NCBI GenBank assembly: GCA_015486895.1
Contig: WFQT01000412.1
Location: forward strand, 1-44,565
Source of the DNA: Anaerolineae bacterium
Lineage (GTDB): Bacteria > Chloroflexota > Anaerolineae > JAADDB01
Length of the DNA: 44,565 nt
Direction: 5' to 3'
Position 1 is the stretch's first letter, and every line of letters starts with the position of its first letter. Below are positions 15,445 through 23,913 of the stretch, piece by piece. The notes beneath the pieces were generated by a model. That model saw only the letters and a list, made by a program, of their open reading frames with translations. It was not told where the DNA came from and made no database searches. The translations under genes and the position numbers were made by a program.

Positions 15445-16605
15445 CTATGAACTTGTACAGTTTCCGGCTACCTCGGGAAGATCAAATGAAGCAGGACACG
15501 ATTCCCTTTTCCCCAACAAATAAAGCATCCACCTCTCGAAAATTCTTGTTACCCTACCCGGGTTGAACAACACCTCCAACCTTGCCCTTGCCCTTGCAGC
15601 TCTTGCTGTAGCCAGAAATGGATCCTGAAGTACCGCTGCTATAGCCGAGCGAAGAGCGTCTACATCTTGAGGTGGCACAATGTATCCGAATTCGTCAGAG
15701 GGTATTAAGTCCCTCATTCCTCCCACATTGGTTGCAATCACCGGAATACCCAGCGCCATGGCCTCCATGACAGCATTAGGTGTGCCTTCCGAATTACTCG
15801 CGTGGACTAACAAATCTGATGCTGCTACAATTCGGAAAACCTTATCAACCCCGACTTCGCCTGTGAATAGGACATATTCCTCTAGTCCTCGTTCAAGAAC
15901 ATTCCTCTCTAGGTCACTGCGGGCTGGCCCCTCACCTACTACTACTAAGCGCACATTGGTGTTTGTAATGGTTGATACTGCATCGATTATTATATCTATA
16001 TTTTTATCTTCATTCAATCTTCCGACAGTAGTGACTATGAATTCGTTGTTATCTCGCCCGTACAATCTCCTCGGGATATCGTTTCTTTCTTCCTCGGATA
16101 TGGGGGGCACCTCAATCATATTACCTACCCATGCGATCGTGCCGGAATATCCTTCACGTTTGAGGTCTTTCAGGCCTTGTGACGAATTCACTACCATTAG
16201 GTCCAGTCCCGACTCACAAAAGCGATACCAAAACCCCATTGACTTACGCGTTGGGCCCAACCCACTCCGCAGCGAGCCTACTTTTTTGACTCGACCCGGC
16301 AAAAAATGGGCATATATGTTAAGAAAATAACTCCATGACCACCAAATATCTACTTCTCTTTTCCGGCACAATTCCCTAATTTTCAACGCACGCCATAAAG
16401 GATTGGACTCTGGTAGCCTCAAAACCTCGACTCTCAATTGCTTGATGCGATCGAGCCACACTCCGTCGGAAGAGAAAACCCATACTTCCGGCTTGAAGAG
16501 CGATCTATCAACATATTTGAGGAAATTATAAAGCTGTCTTTCGCTGCCTCCCACATGGAGTTGTCCAATTGCAAGCACCAAGCGAAAGGGAGAAGAATGC
16601 TGCAT
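15445..16605 (-). CDS. Family 4 glycosyltransferase
   Basis: A 386-residue GT-B enzyme. It opens FRLVLAIGQLHVGGSERQL, the HxGGxER type acceptor-side motif of many exopolysaccharide GT4s. DNNEFIVTTVGRLNEDKN and VRLVVVGEGPARSDLERNV mark the donor domain, and EX7E is found in NSEGTPNAVMEAMALGIPVI. It starts immediately after the stop of the O-antigen ligase-like gene (TAGATG), so the two are coupled. The sugar specificity is unknown. Confidence 0.9.
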   Translation of the reverse strand: MQHSSPFRLVLAIGQLHVGGSERQLYNFLKYVDRSLFKPEVWVFSSDGVWLDRIKQLRVEVLRLPESNPLWRALKIRELCRKREVDIWWSWSYFLNIYAHFLPGRVKKVGSLRSGLGPTRKSMGFWYRFCESGLDLMVVNSSQGLKDLKREGYSGTIAWVGNMIEVPPISEEERNDIPRRLYGRDNNEFIVTTVGRLNEDKNIDIIIDAVSTITNTNVRLVVVGEGPARSDLERNVLERGLEEYVLFTGEVGVDKVFRIVAASDLLVHASNSEGTPNAVMEAMALGIPVIATNVGGMRDLIPSDEFGYIVPPQDVDALRSAIAAVLQDPFLATARAARARARLEVLFNPGRVTRIFERWMLYLLGKRESCPASFDLPEVAGNCTSS

Positions 16606-18039
16606 CTACCGATCTCCCTCGCGTGAAGTCCAGCTACAACCAGAAAGACTGCCACCAAGACCGATCAACAACCAAAGCAACTTGTTGTACTGATCGTGCT
16701 TAGTGATACCTCCTACCAACAACAGAATAAAAACCAGTGACCAAGTTTGCATTAAGGGAGAGATAACAGCATTGCTGAGGTGCGAAAATCTCCGTAACGA
16801 TCGCCCAGACGCCACCAGCATGGCAATGAAGAAAACCAGCCCTATCAAACCGGTCTCCGCCAGCACCTGCAGGTACATGTTGTGGGCACCATCATGCAAG
16901 TAACGAGGAGCCAACAAATCGGCACCATAGAATGGCAATTGTGCGAAGAACTGGCCAATCCCAATACCTCTGAGAGGATGTGCCAGCCACATACGAAGAC
17001 CGGCGTGCCAGAGTGCATATCGGATTCCCACCGTGTCAGTCCCATGGCGCACTGCAGGTAAGATGGAACCAAGTATTAGCAAAATATTGTCCGCAAAAAT
17101 CCAGATGACCGATGTTACCGCCACAAGCACTACTATAGCCTGCCAGCGCCGTTGCTTCAGGTGCTGAATAGAAAGCAAGCCCATAGCCAGTATAAGTAAC
17201 AATAAGCCCGTACGAGAGACGGTAACTACTGCTCCATAAACCACGACGGCCATGCCTATCACCAACCCTGAATGCAGTAGACGATTTCGGGTTGTGGTCC
17301 AGAGATAGTACATCAAGACCAACGACGTTACGAAGTAACGTGCCGCGCCGTTAGCCCCACCTGCCAAGCCCCCTGAGCGGATGGACTCTTTTATGCTTTG
17401 GCCGACCACGCCCTGATGGATGGCATAAGCGGCAGAAGGTAAAGCGGCGAGTGAGAAAGCCCACATCAGCAAGCGGTGTTTGGCGGGTGTATCAAGCAAC
17501 CTCGAAGCGAGCCAGGCCAGCAGCCAGAGCTGTACAAATGTGGACAACCAAATGCGGTCATGATAGCCGGGGAGCAAGGCTGCTGCTGGGTTGCTGACCA
17601 GTATCCATATCACGAAGAGGCCGCCCCAAAGCAATCCGGGAGGAAGGCGGCCGCTTAGGGCAGTATGGTGCCCCAGGTCGTGCAGAAAGTAACTTGCCAG
17701 AGTAACGCCGCCCAGAAGGGCCACGACGGACGTGGCGTAAGGGACAGGGGGAAGTATTTCCAGCACGGGAAGACTAGAGGCCACGATGACAAGCCCCCAG
17801 TGGGGTTGGCGCAGGATAAGCAGGACCAACATCACAAGGACAGCAGTTACCAATTTCGATACGAACTGGGTATAGGTGGTGCGAGCAACGATGCGCCCTG
17901 CCAGAAAACTAAACAGGAGGGCGAGAAAAGTCCCAACGACAAGCAGGTACTTGTTCGAATATAGTAGTCGAGAAAGGTTCACGTCCACTCCTAGCATCTC
18001 ACGGGAATAAGGCCTATACAAAGCCAGAGTATGGAACAC
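16606..18039 (-). CDS. O-antigen ligase / Wzy-family polymerase
   Basis: A 477-residue integral membrane protein with about 11 hydrophobic segments spread over its length (for example LLVVGTFLALLFSFLAGRIV, LVTAVLVMLVLLILRQP, VIGMAVVVYGAVVTVSRTG). The large late loop has the family signature: LAHPLRGIGIGQF, then HDGAHNMYLQVLAETGLIGL. These are the Wzy_C features shared by WaaL ligases and Wzy polymerases, which join polyprenyl-linked glycans on the periplasmic side or outer face. Ligase and polymerase cannot be separated from sequence alone. It is the only candidate polymerase/ligase in the window. It sits directly upstream of a GT4 with no gap. Confidence 0.88.
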   Translation of the reverse strand: MFHTLALYRPYSREMLGVDVNLSRLLYSNKYLLVVGTFLALLFSFLAGRIVARTTYTQFVSKLVTAVLVMLVLLILRQPHWGLVIVASSLPVLEILPPVPYATSVVALLGGVTLASYFLHDLGHHTALSGRLPPGLLWGGLFVIWILVSNPAAALLPGYHDRIWLSTFVQLWLLAWLASRLLDTPAKHRLLMWAFSLAALPSAAYAIHQGVVGQSIKESIRSGGLAGGANGAARYFVTSLVLMYYLWTTTRNRLLHSGLVIGMAVVVYGAVVTVSRTGLLLLILAMGLLSIQHLKQRRWQAIVVLVAVTSVIWIFADNILLILGSILPAVRHGTDTVGIRYALWHAGLRMWLAHPLRGIGIGQFFAQLPFYGADLLAPRYLHDGAHNMYLQVLAETGLIGLVFFIAMLVASGRSLRRFSHLSNAVISPLMQTWSLVFILLLVGGITKHDQYNKLLWLLIGLGGSLSGCSWTSREGDR

Positions 18040-18044
18040 TTTGG

Positions 18045-19220
18045 TTAATGATCCGAAGTTCCAGATAGCTCTGACATAATCTTCCGTAGATTAAAGGCTA
18101 CTCTGGGGGCATAGAATTGCTTCGCTGCCTTCAAAGCATTACGAACCAAGCGGGCCCGTAGACTTGCGTCACTTCGCAAAATATAGAGACCCTCTTTCAG
18201 GGCGGCAACTGAAGGTCTATCTACAATCAGAGCACACTCATGGCGTTTAAGAAACTCTGCAAGGAAGCAGTCAGATGGAAGATGTGCTAAAATAGGCCTT
18301 CCGCTTATCAAATACTCAATCACTTTGGTTGGGAAAATTGTTTGTATCTCCTCTGGGGCAAGGGAACTAGTGAAACCATGTGGCAATAGCAAAATGTCCG
18401 CACGGCGCAAACGCTGCACCAATTGGTCGCGCGAAACAGTCTCTACAGTCACTTTCGGGCCAACAAACCCTAATCGCTCCAACACAATACGAGAAGTTCC
18501 ACTCAACAGTGTAAGATGAACGTCCTGTACTTCCTGAACCATCTCGGACATACGTCTAGCCGCGTCCGAACAGGAAGCATTAATATTCCCTGCGAAGCAT
18601 AACCGGGTCGGCCGATGCAGCGCTGAGGACGATTCATACTCGGGCACAGGTTCGTTAAAAGTGTGAACCAGAGGAGAACACCTAAGCCTTGGGTACTGAC
18701 GCTGATACAACTTTTGCATTCCCTCACTCATGACGAATACATGTCTGGAGTAATCAAAGACACGGGGCTGTAACCACTGCGCTAGCTTGCTGTGCCGATG
18801 ATTCTCGAGCAAAGTATTATGAAAGTAGGCAAACAAAGGCTTACGAGTAACCCTGGCTATCATGTAGGCAGCTAACAAGTATATCTCATCAGGGTAAATA
18901 GCCAAAATCGCTTCACAGCGTTGAGATAGAAGTACCATAAGAGAGAACAGCACCAGCCAGGGAAACTGAACTTTTCGCAACCAGCGCTCACCGCGCAACC
19001 TGGACGGCCAGATCGTTGCATAGTAAATGCGGGGCCACTCACGGGACCAGGTGACTCTAGGCCTGCCGGGCTCAAAGGCCCCCACTATCACCATCTCATC
19101 CCGCGTGAATTGCTTAGCCAGATTGCCGATAATGACGGCCGAACCAGTCACCGCTGGTGGAACACTGCGACTCAGTACCAGCGTCTTGGGAAATGGCAAG
19201 GTATCGGTACTTGTGCTCAA
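18045..19220 (-). CDS. GT-B glycosyltransferase (GT4-like)
   Basis: I place the start at the TTG at 19220-19218, which overlaps the epimerase stop (TTGA) and follows a GGGGGGAGG; upstream codons in this frame run inside the epimerase gene. The 391-residue product begins LSTSTDTLPFPKTLVLSRSV. It contains PLFAYFHNTLLENHRHSKL in the acceptor domain, and RPTRLCFAGNINASCSDAA and RADILLLPHGFTSSLAPEEI then PTKVIEYLISGRPILAH in the donor domain. The EX7E motif is replaced by an Ala-Pro-Glu-Glu/Tyr-Leu context, so it is a divergent GT4 relative. Role in glycan extension is inferred from the neighbouring genes. Confidence 0.75.
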   Translation of the reverse strand: MSTSTDTLPFPKTLVLSRSVPPAVTGSAVIIGNLAKQFTRDEMVIVGAFEPGRPRVTWSREWPRIYYATIWPSRLRGERWLRKVQFPWLVLFSLMVLLSQRCEAILAIYPDEIYLLAAYMIARVTRKPLFAYFHNTLLENHRHSKLAQWLQPRVFDYSRHVFVMSEGMQKLYQRQYPRLRCSPLVHTFNEPVPEYESSSALHRPTRLCFAGNINASCSDAARRMSEMVQEVQDVHLTLLSGTSRIVLERLGFVGPKVTVETVSRDQLVQRLRRADILLLPHGFTSSLAPEEIQTIFPTKVIEYLISGRPILAHLPSDCFLAEFLKRHECALIVDRPSVAALKEGLYILRSDASLRARLVRNALKAAKQFYAPRVAFNLRKIMSELSGTSDH

Positions 19221-20287
19221 TTGCCTCCCCCCTTCAACCGCTGTACCCACCCTACATAAATCTCCTCGAAAATCATGGGCAAAGTCTTTGTGATGTCCCA
19301 TCCGGGATAGTGTGCTCTCATCTTGGACAGATCCGAGATATAGCAGATGTGATCACCTTCACGATTCTTGTCAATATACTCCCAACGCATCTTCCGTCCG
19401 CTCAATTGCTCGACGTAGTCAAAGGCCTCTAAAATCGAGCACGAATTGCCACGGCCACCTCCTATGTTATACACTTCGCCAGAACGAGGGCTGTTATAGA
19501 AGAATTCGATGAATCTGGCTACGTCATAAGCATGGATGTTGTCACGAACCTGTTTCCCTTTGTAGCCATAAACATGATAAATACCACCGCTCACATTGAC
19601 CTTGACCAAATAGCTGAGGAAACCATGCAGTTCCACTCCAGAATGATTTGGGCCCGTCAGGCAACCTCCACGCAAGCAGCAAGTCTTCATCCCAAAATAA
19701 CGGCCATATTCTTGCACCATGACATCGGCTGCCACTTTAGATGCGCCAAAGATAGAGTGTTTGGATTGATCTATACGCATGTCTTCCCCGATGCCATTAT
19801 AGTCTTCCGGTCGCGCATAGTCCCACCGAGTGGGAAGTTCTTTCAAAGGTAGCTCGTTGGGAGCATCACCATACACTTTATTGGTAGACATGTACACAAA
19901 CACCGCTTCTGGTGCATATCGTCGAACAGCCTCAAGTAAGTTGAGGGTACCAACTGCATTGACGTCAAAGTCGTCGAACGGGCGCCGAGCTGCCAGGTCA
20001 TGGCTGGGCTGAGCAGCGGCGTGAACGACGAGATCAGGACGCAGTTGTTCGATGCATGCCAATATTCCTGTCCGATCGCGAATGTCCAGTTCGTGGTGCT
20101 GAAAATTGCGGCAGGTGGCCTCCAGACGACGCTGGTTCCAGCGTGTATCGCCCGCCGGGCCGAAGAAATCGGCTCGCATGTTGTTGTCAATTCCATGTAC
20201 TTCCCAGCCCAAGTGATCAAAGTGCACCACAACCTCAGAACCAATCAGGCCGCTAGAGCCAGTGACAAGCAAGGTTTTCCTATTCAT
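19217..20287 (-). CDS. Extended-SDR nucleotide-sugar epimerase/dehydratase (CDP-paratose 2-epimerase-like)
   Basis: The start is the ATG at 20287, with GGAGG about eight bases upstream; the frame is open further back only through a duplicate copy. The 356-residue product has the NAD-binding motif LLVTGSSGLIGSEVV, GIDNNMRADFFGPAGDTRW, VVHAAAQPSHDLAARRPFDD, and VYMSTNKVYGDAPNELPL. The region of the catalytic YxxxK reads HSIFGASKVAAD, with Phe in place of Tyr. I believe this is characteristic of a CDP-paratose-2-epimerase-like subfamily rather than a mutation. KGKQVRDNIHAYDVARFIEF and EVYNIGGGRGNSCSILEA close the signature. It would interconvert a nucleotide-activated sugar for the glycan; the exact substrate is unknown. 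Its 5' about 360 bases are duplicated just upstream. Confidence 0.85.
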   Translation of the reverse strand: MNRKTLLVTGSSGLIGSEVVVHFDHLGWEVHGIDNNMRADFFGPAGDTRWNQRRLEATCRNFQHHELDIRDRTGILACIEQLRPDLVVHAAAQPSHDLAARRPFDDFDVNAVGTLNLLEAVRRYAPEAVFVYMSTNKVYGDAPNELPLKELPTRWDYARPEDYNGIGEDMRIDQSKHSIFGASKVAADVMVQEYGRYFGMKTCCLRGGCLTGPNHSGVELHGFLSYLVKVNVSGGIYHVYGYKGKQVRDNIHAYDVARFIEFFYNSPRSGEVYNIGGGRGNSCSILEAFDYVEQLSGRKMRWEYIDKNREGDHICYISDLSKMRAHYPGWDITKTLPMIFEEIYVGWVQRLKGGGN

Positions 20288-20765
20288 GCCGGTAATCCTC
20301 CATGTAATGTATATTGCAAAGCACAAAGCAACCTCTGGCCGCAAGCAAATTCTCAACACAGAGACGCATACGGCCCCCTTCATAACAGACAAGCCGAACA
20401 GCTTCAAGCAAGTTGAGCGTACCAACAGCGTTGACGTCGAAGTCGTCGAACGCCCGACGGGCCGCCAAATCATGGCTGGGCTGGGCAGCGGTGTGAACGA
20501 CGAGATCAGGATGCAGTTGTTCGATACATGCCAGTATCCCTTGCCGATCCCGGGTATCCAGCTCATGGTGGCGAAAACTGCGACAGGTTGCCTCCAGACG
20601 GCGCTGGTTCCAGCGCTTGTCACCGTCCGGACCGAAGAAGTCGGCCCGCATGTTGTTGTCAATCCCGTGCACTTCCCAGCCCAGGTGATCGAAGTACGTC
20701 ACCACTTCAGAACCGATCAGGCCGCTGGAGCCAGTTACCAGGATTGTGTTTTTGTCCATGTTCAT
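20280..20765 (-). pseudogene. Truncated N-terminal duplicate of the epimerase
   Basis: The frame starts at the ATG at 20765, overlapping the preceding membrane glycosyltransferase stop (ATGA), and encodes TILVTGSSGLIGSEVVTYFD, GIDNNMRADFFGPDGDKRW and so on through DFDVNAVGTLNLLEAVR. This matches the first about 118 residues of the intact epimerase downstream with only scattered differences. Similarity ends abruptly at about 20397, and the frame continues with LVCYEGGRMRLCVENLL and other unrelated residues until a stop that overlaps the start of the intact gene. The catalytic half is missing. It has kept the translational coupling to the upstream gene. Confidence 0.9.
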
Positions 20766-22480
20766 TTTTCCCCTCGCAACTGGACTGCATATAAGTGCCA
20801 ATGTGGGAATGGACTTCCTAGATCTGACAAGCCCACTTCCCGGCATTCCCTAGCTACCTCAACTGCTGATTCTAGATGCAAGTCCTCTCCTTCTTTCAGC
20901 AGGACATAGCCAGCTCCTGACTGTTCTATGAATCTGACAAACTCCTCACAAGTTCCGTTAGCGGGACTACTTCCCCAAAATCCTGTAGGAAGACGGTTCG
21001 CATAACGTATCAGATGTGGTGAGCTAGCCCAAACGACGGCTGAAGGCTCAGTCGAGCCGGCGACAAACTTGACTACTGCTTTCCTTTCTATCTGTGTAAA
21101 CCCTGTGTTGGACCACTCAGATACCTTGGCCAGCGCGAACACTGAGGTACCAATTAAAGAGATTACTGTAAGCACCAGACCCAATCGAACAAACGCATTA
21201 CCAAGATCAGCCCTGCGCCCCAACCGGTGCCGGCCTGCGGCGATGTAGCTACGCCATCGTCGGATCAGTTCAGCAAGTAGGACTGCCTGAAGTCCAATCA
21301 AGCCCCAAACGAAGTGCAAGAAATAAGCCATTCTGTAGAACGTAAGCATATACGCCCCCAGAGAAAGCGATAATAAGAACGGTATAACCAAAGCCAATCT
21401 AGTATTGCGGTTCATGTGTATCGACCAGAATTGTTCCCCGCGCAGAAATCTGTCCACCAGAATCGTAACACTTGTCAATAAAAGCCCAGGAACCGCCATG
21501 CCCCCAAAGCCCCTGGACGTTTTGAGCCCTTGCACTGCTGCAAATACTATCCTGTGTAAAAACGCTACTGGTGCCCGTCGCGCGGCCTGAAGTAGACTGT
21601 ACCGGTTCTCCTCAGGAGAACCAAAGACTTGCCGCGCAAACACTCGACCTTCAAAGAAGGGAGAACCTTGGATACGTTCTGGGTAAACAAAGCCGTAACC
21701 TTGCTCAAAAGCCTGATATGTCCGTCGTGTGTTGAGCCAGTTCGGCTTTCCCCCCTCGAGCCAAATCCAAGCAGAAACCAACAGCATAGCAACCATAAGG
21801 GTACCGAGATAGCTAATTGAAAGCTTCCAGCGAACCTGACTGGGTGACAGGACGAACAACCCGATGAAAACCAGCAGCGCAGCAACCAAGCCGTCTGCCC
21901 GCGAAAGCCAGAGCATGATGATTACCATACCAAGCACTACTGCCCATCGCTGCGAGGTTCTTAAAATGGTGCGCAACATTAACATACCAACGCACGCAAA
22001 GAAAGTCATGGCTAACCAGTGCGATGGATTGGCGTTCAAATTGATGATCAAGGCAGGAGACACAAGGAACACAAGGGGCATCAGGTGTGCAGCGTCGTGC
22101 CAACCAGCTTCTCTCAGATACGATGTAGTGAATGCCGCAGTCAGAACCCAACACACACCTATTAGCAACCTCGCACCCCACAAGCCCGGAATACATGTTG
22201 GCAACGTGCACCAAGCGCTGACCAGCAGTTCACTCGCAGCCAAGCTTACGCTGGTCAGGGGAAACCCTGAGATGTTCAAAACAGTACTGCCAGACAATAG
22301 CCTTCGTCCGCTTTCCAAATACGTGGTCTCATCCCCGGTTTGGAGTCCGCGTACTACGAACAAGACTATCAGTCCCAACACAGTGCAGCCTAGTTTCATT
22401 AACCATCTTCTGTTTCTTGTCGCCGATTGGAAAAGGCCTTTCGGCAATTCAATATGAGACTTAGTGAAGCGGTGACTCAT
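20762..22480 (-). CDS. GT-C family membrane glycosyltransferase (ArnT/PMT-like)
   Basis: I take the ATG at 22480 (MSHRFTKSHIELPKG) as start, giving 572 residues. The frame is open further upstream but without protein-like sequence. The first membrane helix (LGCTVLGLIVLFVVRGL) is followed by the loop GDETTYLESGRRLLSGS, the Asp-Glu signature of GT39/ArnT-type enzymes. About ten more hydrophobic segments follow (for example LLIGVCWVLTAAFTTSYL, AVVLGMVIIMLWLSRADG, LTVISLIGTSVFALAKV), and then a soluble C-terminal domain of about 110 residues (from WSNTGFTQIERKAVVKF). Such enzymes use polyprenyl-phosphate sugars on the outer face of the membrane. The acceptor is unknown. It precedes the truncated epimerase copy with an ATGA overlap. 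Confidence 0.8.
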   Translation of the reverse strand: MSHRFTKSHIELPKGLFQSATRNRRWLMKLGCTVLGLIVLFVVRGLQTGDETTYLESGRRLLSGSTVLNISGFPLTSVSLAASELLVSAWCTLPTCIPGLWGARLLIGVCWVLTAAFTTSYLREAGWHDAAHLMPLVFLVSPALIINLNANPSHWLAMTFFACVGMLMLRTILRTSQRWAVVLGMVIIMLWLSRADGLVAALLVFIGLFVLSPSQVRWKLSISYLGTLMVAMLLVSAWIWLEGGKPNWLNTRRTYQAFEQGYGFVYPERIQGSPFFEGRVFARQVFGSPEENRYSLLQAARRAPVAFLHRIVFAAVQGLKTSRGFGGMAVPGLLLTSVTILVDRFLRGEQFWSIHMNRNTRLALVIPFLLSLSLGAYMLTFYRMAYFLHFVWGLIGLQAVLLAELIRRWRSYIAAGRHRLGRRADLGNAFVRLGLVLTVISLIGTSVFALAKVSEWSNTGFTQIERKAVVKFVAGSTEPSAVVWASSPHLIRYANRLPTGFWGSSPANGTCEEFVRFIEQSGAGYVLLKEGEDLHLESAVEVARECREVGLSDLGSPFPHWHLYAVQLRGEK

Positions 22481-22533
22481 GGAGAATACCCTGCAAGGAT
22501 GTATGGTGAAACCCTGCCAATACGCGCAGCCAT

Positions 22534-23913
22534 CTATGTAGAAGAAAAATAATCGACGATTGCCTCTGTAGCTCTGCCTCGATTCGCAAAGACGGACTCC
22601 AAGATAGCCCGACTGTACAGTGGCATCCTCGGTGGCGTTTCTTTCTGTTGTGAACAAAGATCAGCCAAGTACTGAGTCAGTTCATCAGCAGATGTGATAC
22701 GCTGAGCGAGTCCTCGACGCCAATTGTCCGCCAGTTCAGGCCATGACCGGGCATAGAATTGCAAAACAGGCTTCTGAACAAGGAGCGCTTCTATCATTGC
22801 TGTAGAGCAGATGGACCCGACGCAATCTGCCCCCGCAATTGTCTCAAACGCCGATAGCTCCTCTCTGACCAAAACCAATCCGGGCTTGTTGCGATACAGG
22901 CCACCATCCTCGTTTGGATGCAGTCGAACTACGACATGTACTCGATCCCCCAAACGATCCGCAGCCTCCTCCAGCCATGCTGCTGCTTCTTCCAGAACAC
23001 GCTGCCCGTTACGCCTGGGGTCATTACCGTTCGAGAAGAATACGAAAATTGGCAGATCGGTAAGTCCAAGAATGGTCGGTAAGTTTCGTTGTATCACCGT
23101 CGTCGGCTCAGCCACTAACACATCATGCCGAGGGCTGCCTAGAGCAACCAATCGATTGGCCGAAACTCCTATCTTTTCGAGCTGTGCCTTAGCGATATCC
23201 CCCCAGACTATCATCTCATCTGCCGTGAGCGGGAAATTGTAAGGCAGCACTGCTCCGTGCATCAGTACACTAGTTCGAATCTTCATGCGTCGCGCCTCAA
23301 TACAGAGAACAGAGGCTGGTGGGTACTGATCCAGCGTAACAATTACACGGCGCGGCTGGATATGTTCCAGGATACGTTTGAATTCCACACTATATGCATC
23401 TATCATATCGGTAAAACCACGAAAGTAGCTGTATCGCCCTTTGTCAGCTAGATTCGGGTATATCTGCAAGAGTGCTTCCCAGAATTCACGCCATAGCGGC
23501 GATCTGCGTCGTCGATACCGAGCGAACATGGTAATATCCGCGATCTCAGTTCCTTTGGTGAAAAACTCAATGCCTGGCGGGTGCAACAAGCCTACCCGGG
23601 CCCCATGCTGTTGTAGGCCACAGGCTACAGGAGACAGCGTGTCACGAAAGACGCTGCGCTTGGAGTCAAGATAGATCAGATGGTCCAGAGGTCGCGAACT
23701 CAAAACTGTTCGACGGCGATGAAAGAATGGTCGTACCAATCTCTTTATTCGTTCTCCACAACCCAGCGATGGCTCCTGTAGTAGAAAGGTCTTAAAGATC
23801 AACTGACGCATAGGAATAGCATACTCGTATGTCCGATACAAAGATGCGGTTTGATGTACATATTCTAGCCAGAGGTCGTCGAGGTTATTAGCGTGACTAT
23901 CTTCAGATATCAT
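22534..23913 (-). CDS. Capsule-type GT-B glycosyltransferase (polysialyltransferase/glycerophosphotransferase-like)
   Basis: A 459-residue protein starting at the ATG at 23913, overlapping the stop of the previous gene (TGATG). The N-terminal part is basic and variable; from about residue 170 the fold resembles GT-B capsule synthesis proteins. RRVIVTLDQYPPASVLCIEA, MKIRTSVLMHGAVLPYNFPL and MIVWGDIAKAQLEKIGV then RLVALGSPRHDVLV have the HG...PxGxPxxD pattern of capsule, polysialate and CDP-glycerol transferases. HVVVRLHPNEDGG and VGSICSTAMIEALLVQKPVL match the HP and S-T/S-E motifs of the donor site. Adjacent CMP-nonulosonate synthesis genes make a nonulosonic acid donor plausible, but this is not proven. 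Confidence 0.75.
   Translation of the reverse strand: MISEDSHANNLDDLWLEYVHQTASLYRTYEYAIPMRQLIFKTFLLQEPSLGCGERIKRLVRPFFHRRRTVLSSRPLDHLIYLDSKRSVFRDTLSPVACGLQQHGARVGLLHPPGIEFFTKGTEIADITMFARYRRRRSPLWREFWEALLQIYPNLADKGRYSYFRGFTDMIDAYSVEFKRILEHIQPRRVIVTLDQYPPASVLCIEARRMKIRTSVLMHGAVLPYNFPLTADEMIVWGDIAKAQLEKIGVSANRLVALGSPRHDVLVAEPTTVIQRNLPTILGLTDLPIFVFFSNGNDPRRNGQRVLEEAAAWLEEAADRLGDRVHVVVRLHPNEDGGLYRNKPGLVLVREELSAFETIAGADCVGSICSTAMIEALLVQKPVLQFYARSWPELADNWRRGLAQRITSADELTQYLADLCSQQKETPPRMPLYSRAILESVFANRGRATEAIVDYFSST

Noticed and set aside
20280..20662. Longer epimerase protein beginning at 20662
   Set aside because: The extra N-terminal codons are the out-of-frame duplicate of the gene; the ATG at 20287 with GGAGG and the GSSGLIG motif define the true start.
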